A DNA stretch of 64,000 nucleotides, from NCBI GenBank assembly GCA_937136455.1, contig CAKZOO010000030.1, positions 85,274 through 149,273 on the forward strand. Direction: 5' to 3'. The DNA comes from an uncultured Flavobacteriaceae bacterium (GTDB lineage Bacteria; Bacteroidota; Bacteroidia; Flavobacteriales; Flavobacteriaceae). Below are positions 63,348 through 64,000 of this stretch, one piece after another (position 1 is the stretch's first letter; the number at the start of each line of letters is the position of its first letter). Made by a program: the position numbers and the translations under genes. The notes under the pieces were generated by a model, which saw only the letters and a list, made by a program, of their open reading frames with translations, made no database searches and was not told the DNA's origin.

Positions 63348-64000
63348 AAAAAGTGTTTTGTTACTTTATCGACAATGGTTTGTGCTAATTTCTGATGGCT
63401 TTCAAAGGTCCATCCAGCTACATGAGGACTGAGTAATACATTATCAGCCTTTCTCAAGTATTGCAATGGCACTGGAATATCATTGGGGTTTAATTGCTCA
63501 AAAGAGGCTTTTTCATATTCCAAAACATCCAAACCTGCGCCTAAAATTCGCCCTGATTTTAAGGCTTCAACTAGATCAGCTGTTTGGACAGTTTTTCCTC
63601 TTCCTGTATTGATAAGCCAAAAGGGCTTTTTGAATCCATTGATAAACGAAGCGTTCATTAGATTAATTGTTGATTCGTCTTGAGGAAGGTGCATGCTGAC
63701 TACATCGACAGATGCTTGAAATTCAGCTAATGAAACTTGTCGGGCGTTTTGATCACCTGCAGCAGTCGCTATATCGTAACAGAGAACCTCGCAATCAAAA
63801 CCAGCTAGTGTTTTAGCAAATGCTTTTCCCATATTGCCATAGCCTATGATTCCGATGGTTTTTCCTTCTATCTCATAGCCTCTATTGCCTTCGCGGTCCC
63901 AAATCCCATTTTTAACTTCACGATCTCCTTTGTTGAGATTGTTGAACAGAGATAGAAGCATTCCTAAGGCGTGTTCACCAACAGCATTTCTGTTTCCCTC
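63344..64000 (-). CDS. D-isomer-specific 2-hydroxyacid dehydrogenase (5' partial)
   Basis: C-terminal 218 codons; the frame stays open to the window end (last codons read EGNRNAVGEHALGM), so the start lies outside. The NAD-binding domain has IGIIGYGNMGKAFAKTLAGF (about 43-62 of the fragment). The catalytic set is present: Arg in NTGRGKTV, Glu in DVLEYE and His in SPHVAGWTFES. The AVGEHALGMLLSL stretch fits 3-phosphoglycerate dehydrogenase (serA)-like enzymes of Bacteroidetes, but other hydroxyacid substrates are possible. Convergent with aspartate kinase, 4-nt stop overlap. Confidence 0.9.
   Translation of the reverse strand, partial: EGNRNAVGEHALGMLLSLFNNLNKGDREVKNGIWDREGNRGYEIEGKTIGIIGYGNMGKAFAKTLAGFDCEVLCYDIATAAGDQNARQVSLAEFQASVDVVSMHLPQDESTINLMNASFINGFKKPFWLINTGRGKTVQTADLVEALKSGRILGAGLDVLEYEKASFEQLNPNDIPVPLQYLRKADNVLLSPHVAGWTFESHQKLAQTIVDKVTKHFF

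Overview
The window comes from a low-GC member of the Bacteroidota, most likely a marine, yellow- or orange-pigmented Flavobacteriaceae. Evidence for this is the complete gldK-gldL-gldM-gldN cluster (gliding and type IX secretion, found only in this phylum), a carotenoid operon, Bacteroidetes-type -7 promoter boxes (TAnnTTTG) in front of many genes, weak or absent Shine-Dalgarno sequences, and typical flavobacterial gene orders such as miaB / sigma-54 activator / lptE / TPR / secG / groES / groEL. No rRNA, tRNA, CRISPR array, prophage or insertion sequence was recognised. The only mobile-type element is one small toxin-antitoxin pair. Genes are packed tightly and several convergent pairs overlap at their stop codons.

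Layout. 1-2874: end of a dipeptidyl peptidase IV and a peptide transporter (peptide nutrition). 2871-6989 (minus): surE, a small membrane protein, lpxB and comEC. 7111-10793 (plus): a lipoprotein tail-specific protease and selO. 10790-17845 (minus): purH followed by the rod-shape cluster mreB-mreC-mreD-mrdA-rodA. 17923-18902 (minus): a GAF-domain methionine sulfoxide reductase-like protein and a RelE-type toxin-antitoxin pair. 19075-25506 (minus): groES-groEL behind a possible sigma-54 promoter, preceded by the miaB operon, which encodes an orphan sigma-54 activator. 25693-34997 (plus): topA, an arginase-fold protein that has lost metal ligands, gldKLMN and an FAD oxidoreductase. 34999-37993: DUF983 protein, ABC-F ATPase, flavin split-barrel protein.

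38081-42572 (plus): a MerR-type regulator with the residues of a B12-dependent photoreceptor (CarH/LitR type), followed by crtI-crtB-crtZ and a CrtYcd-type lycopene cyclase. Together these would convert GGPP to zeaxanthin, probably under light control. 42784-48124 (plus): an unusual leader region, then speA, speB and a deoxyhypusine-synthase-like gene (arginine to agmatine to putrescine to a larger polyamine), followed by an acidic small protein and a RimB-RimK fusion. 48114-51758: threonine dehydrogenase and several small accessory proteins. 51949-54628: an EF-G paralogue lacking the catalytic histidine and a short SSB. 54694-64000: metG, an ACT-like protein, mfd, a TerB-like protein, an SSAT-like acetyltransferase, aspartate kinase and the end of a 2-hydroxyacid dehydrogenase.

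The most interesting items are the putative light/B12 switch with a perfect inverted repeat over the crtI promoter, the leader of the polyamine operon, the degenerate arginase tied to gldKLMN, the EF-G paralogue, the RimB-RimK fusion with its acidic neighbour, and the sigma-54-like promoter of groESL. All assignments are from reading the sequence. No database search was run.
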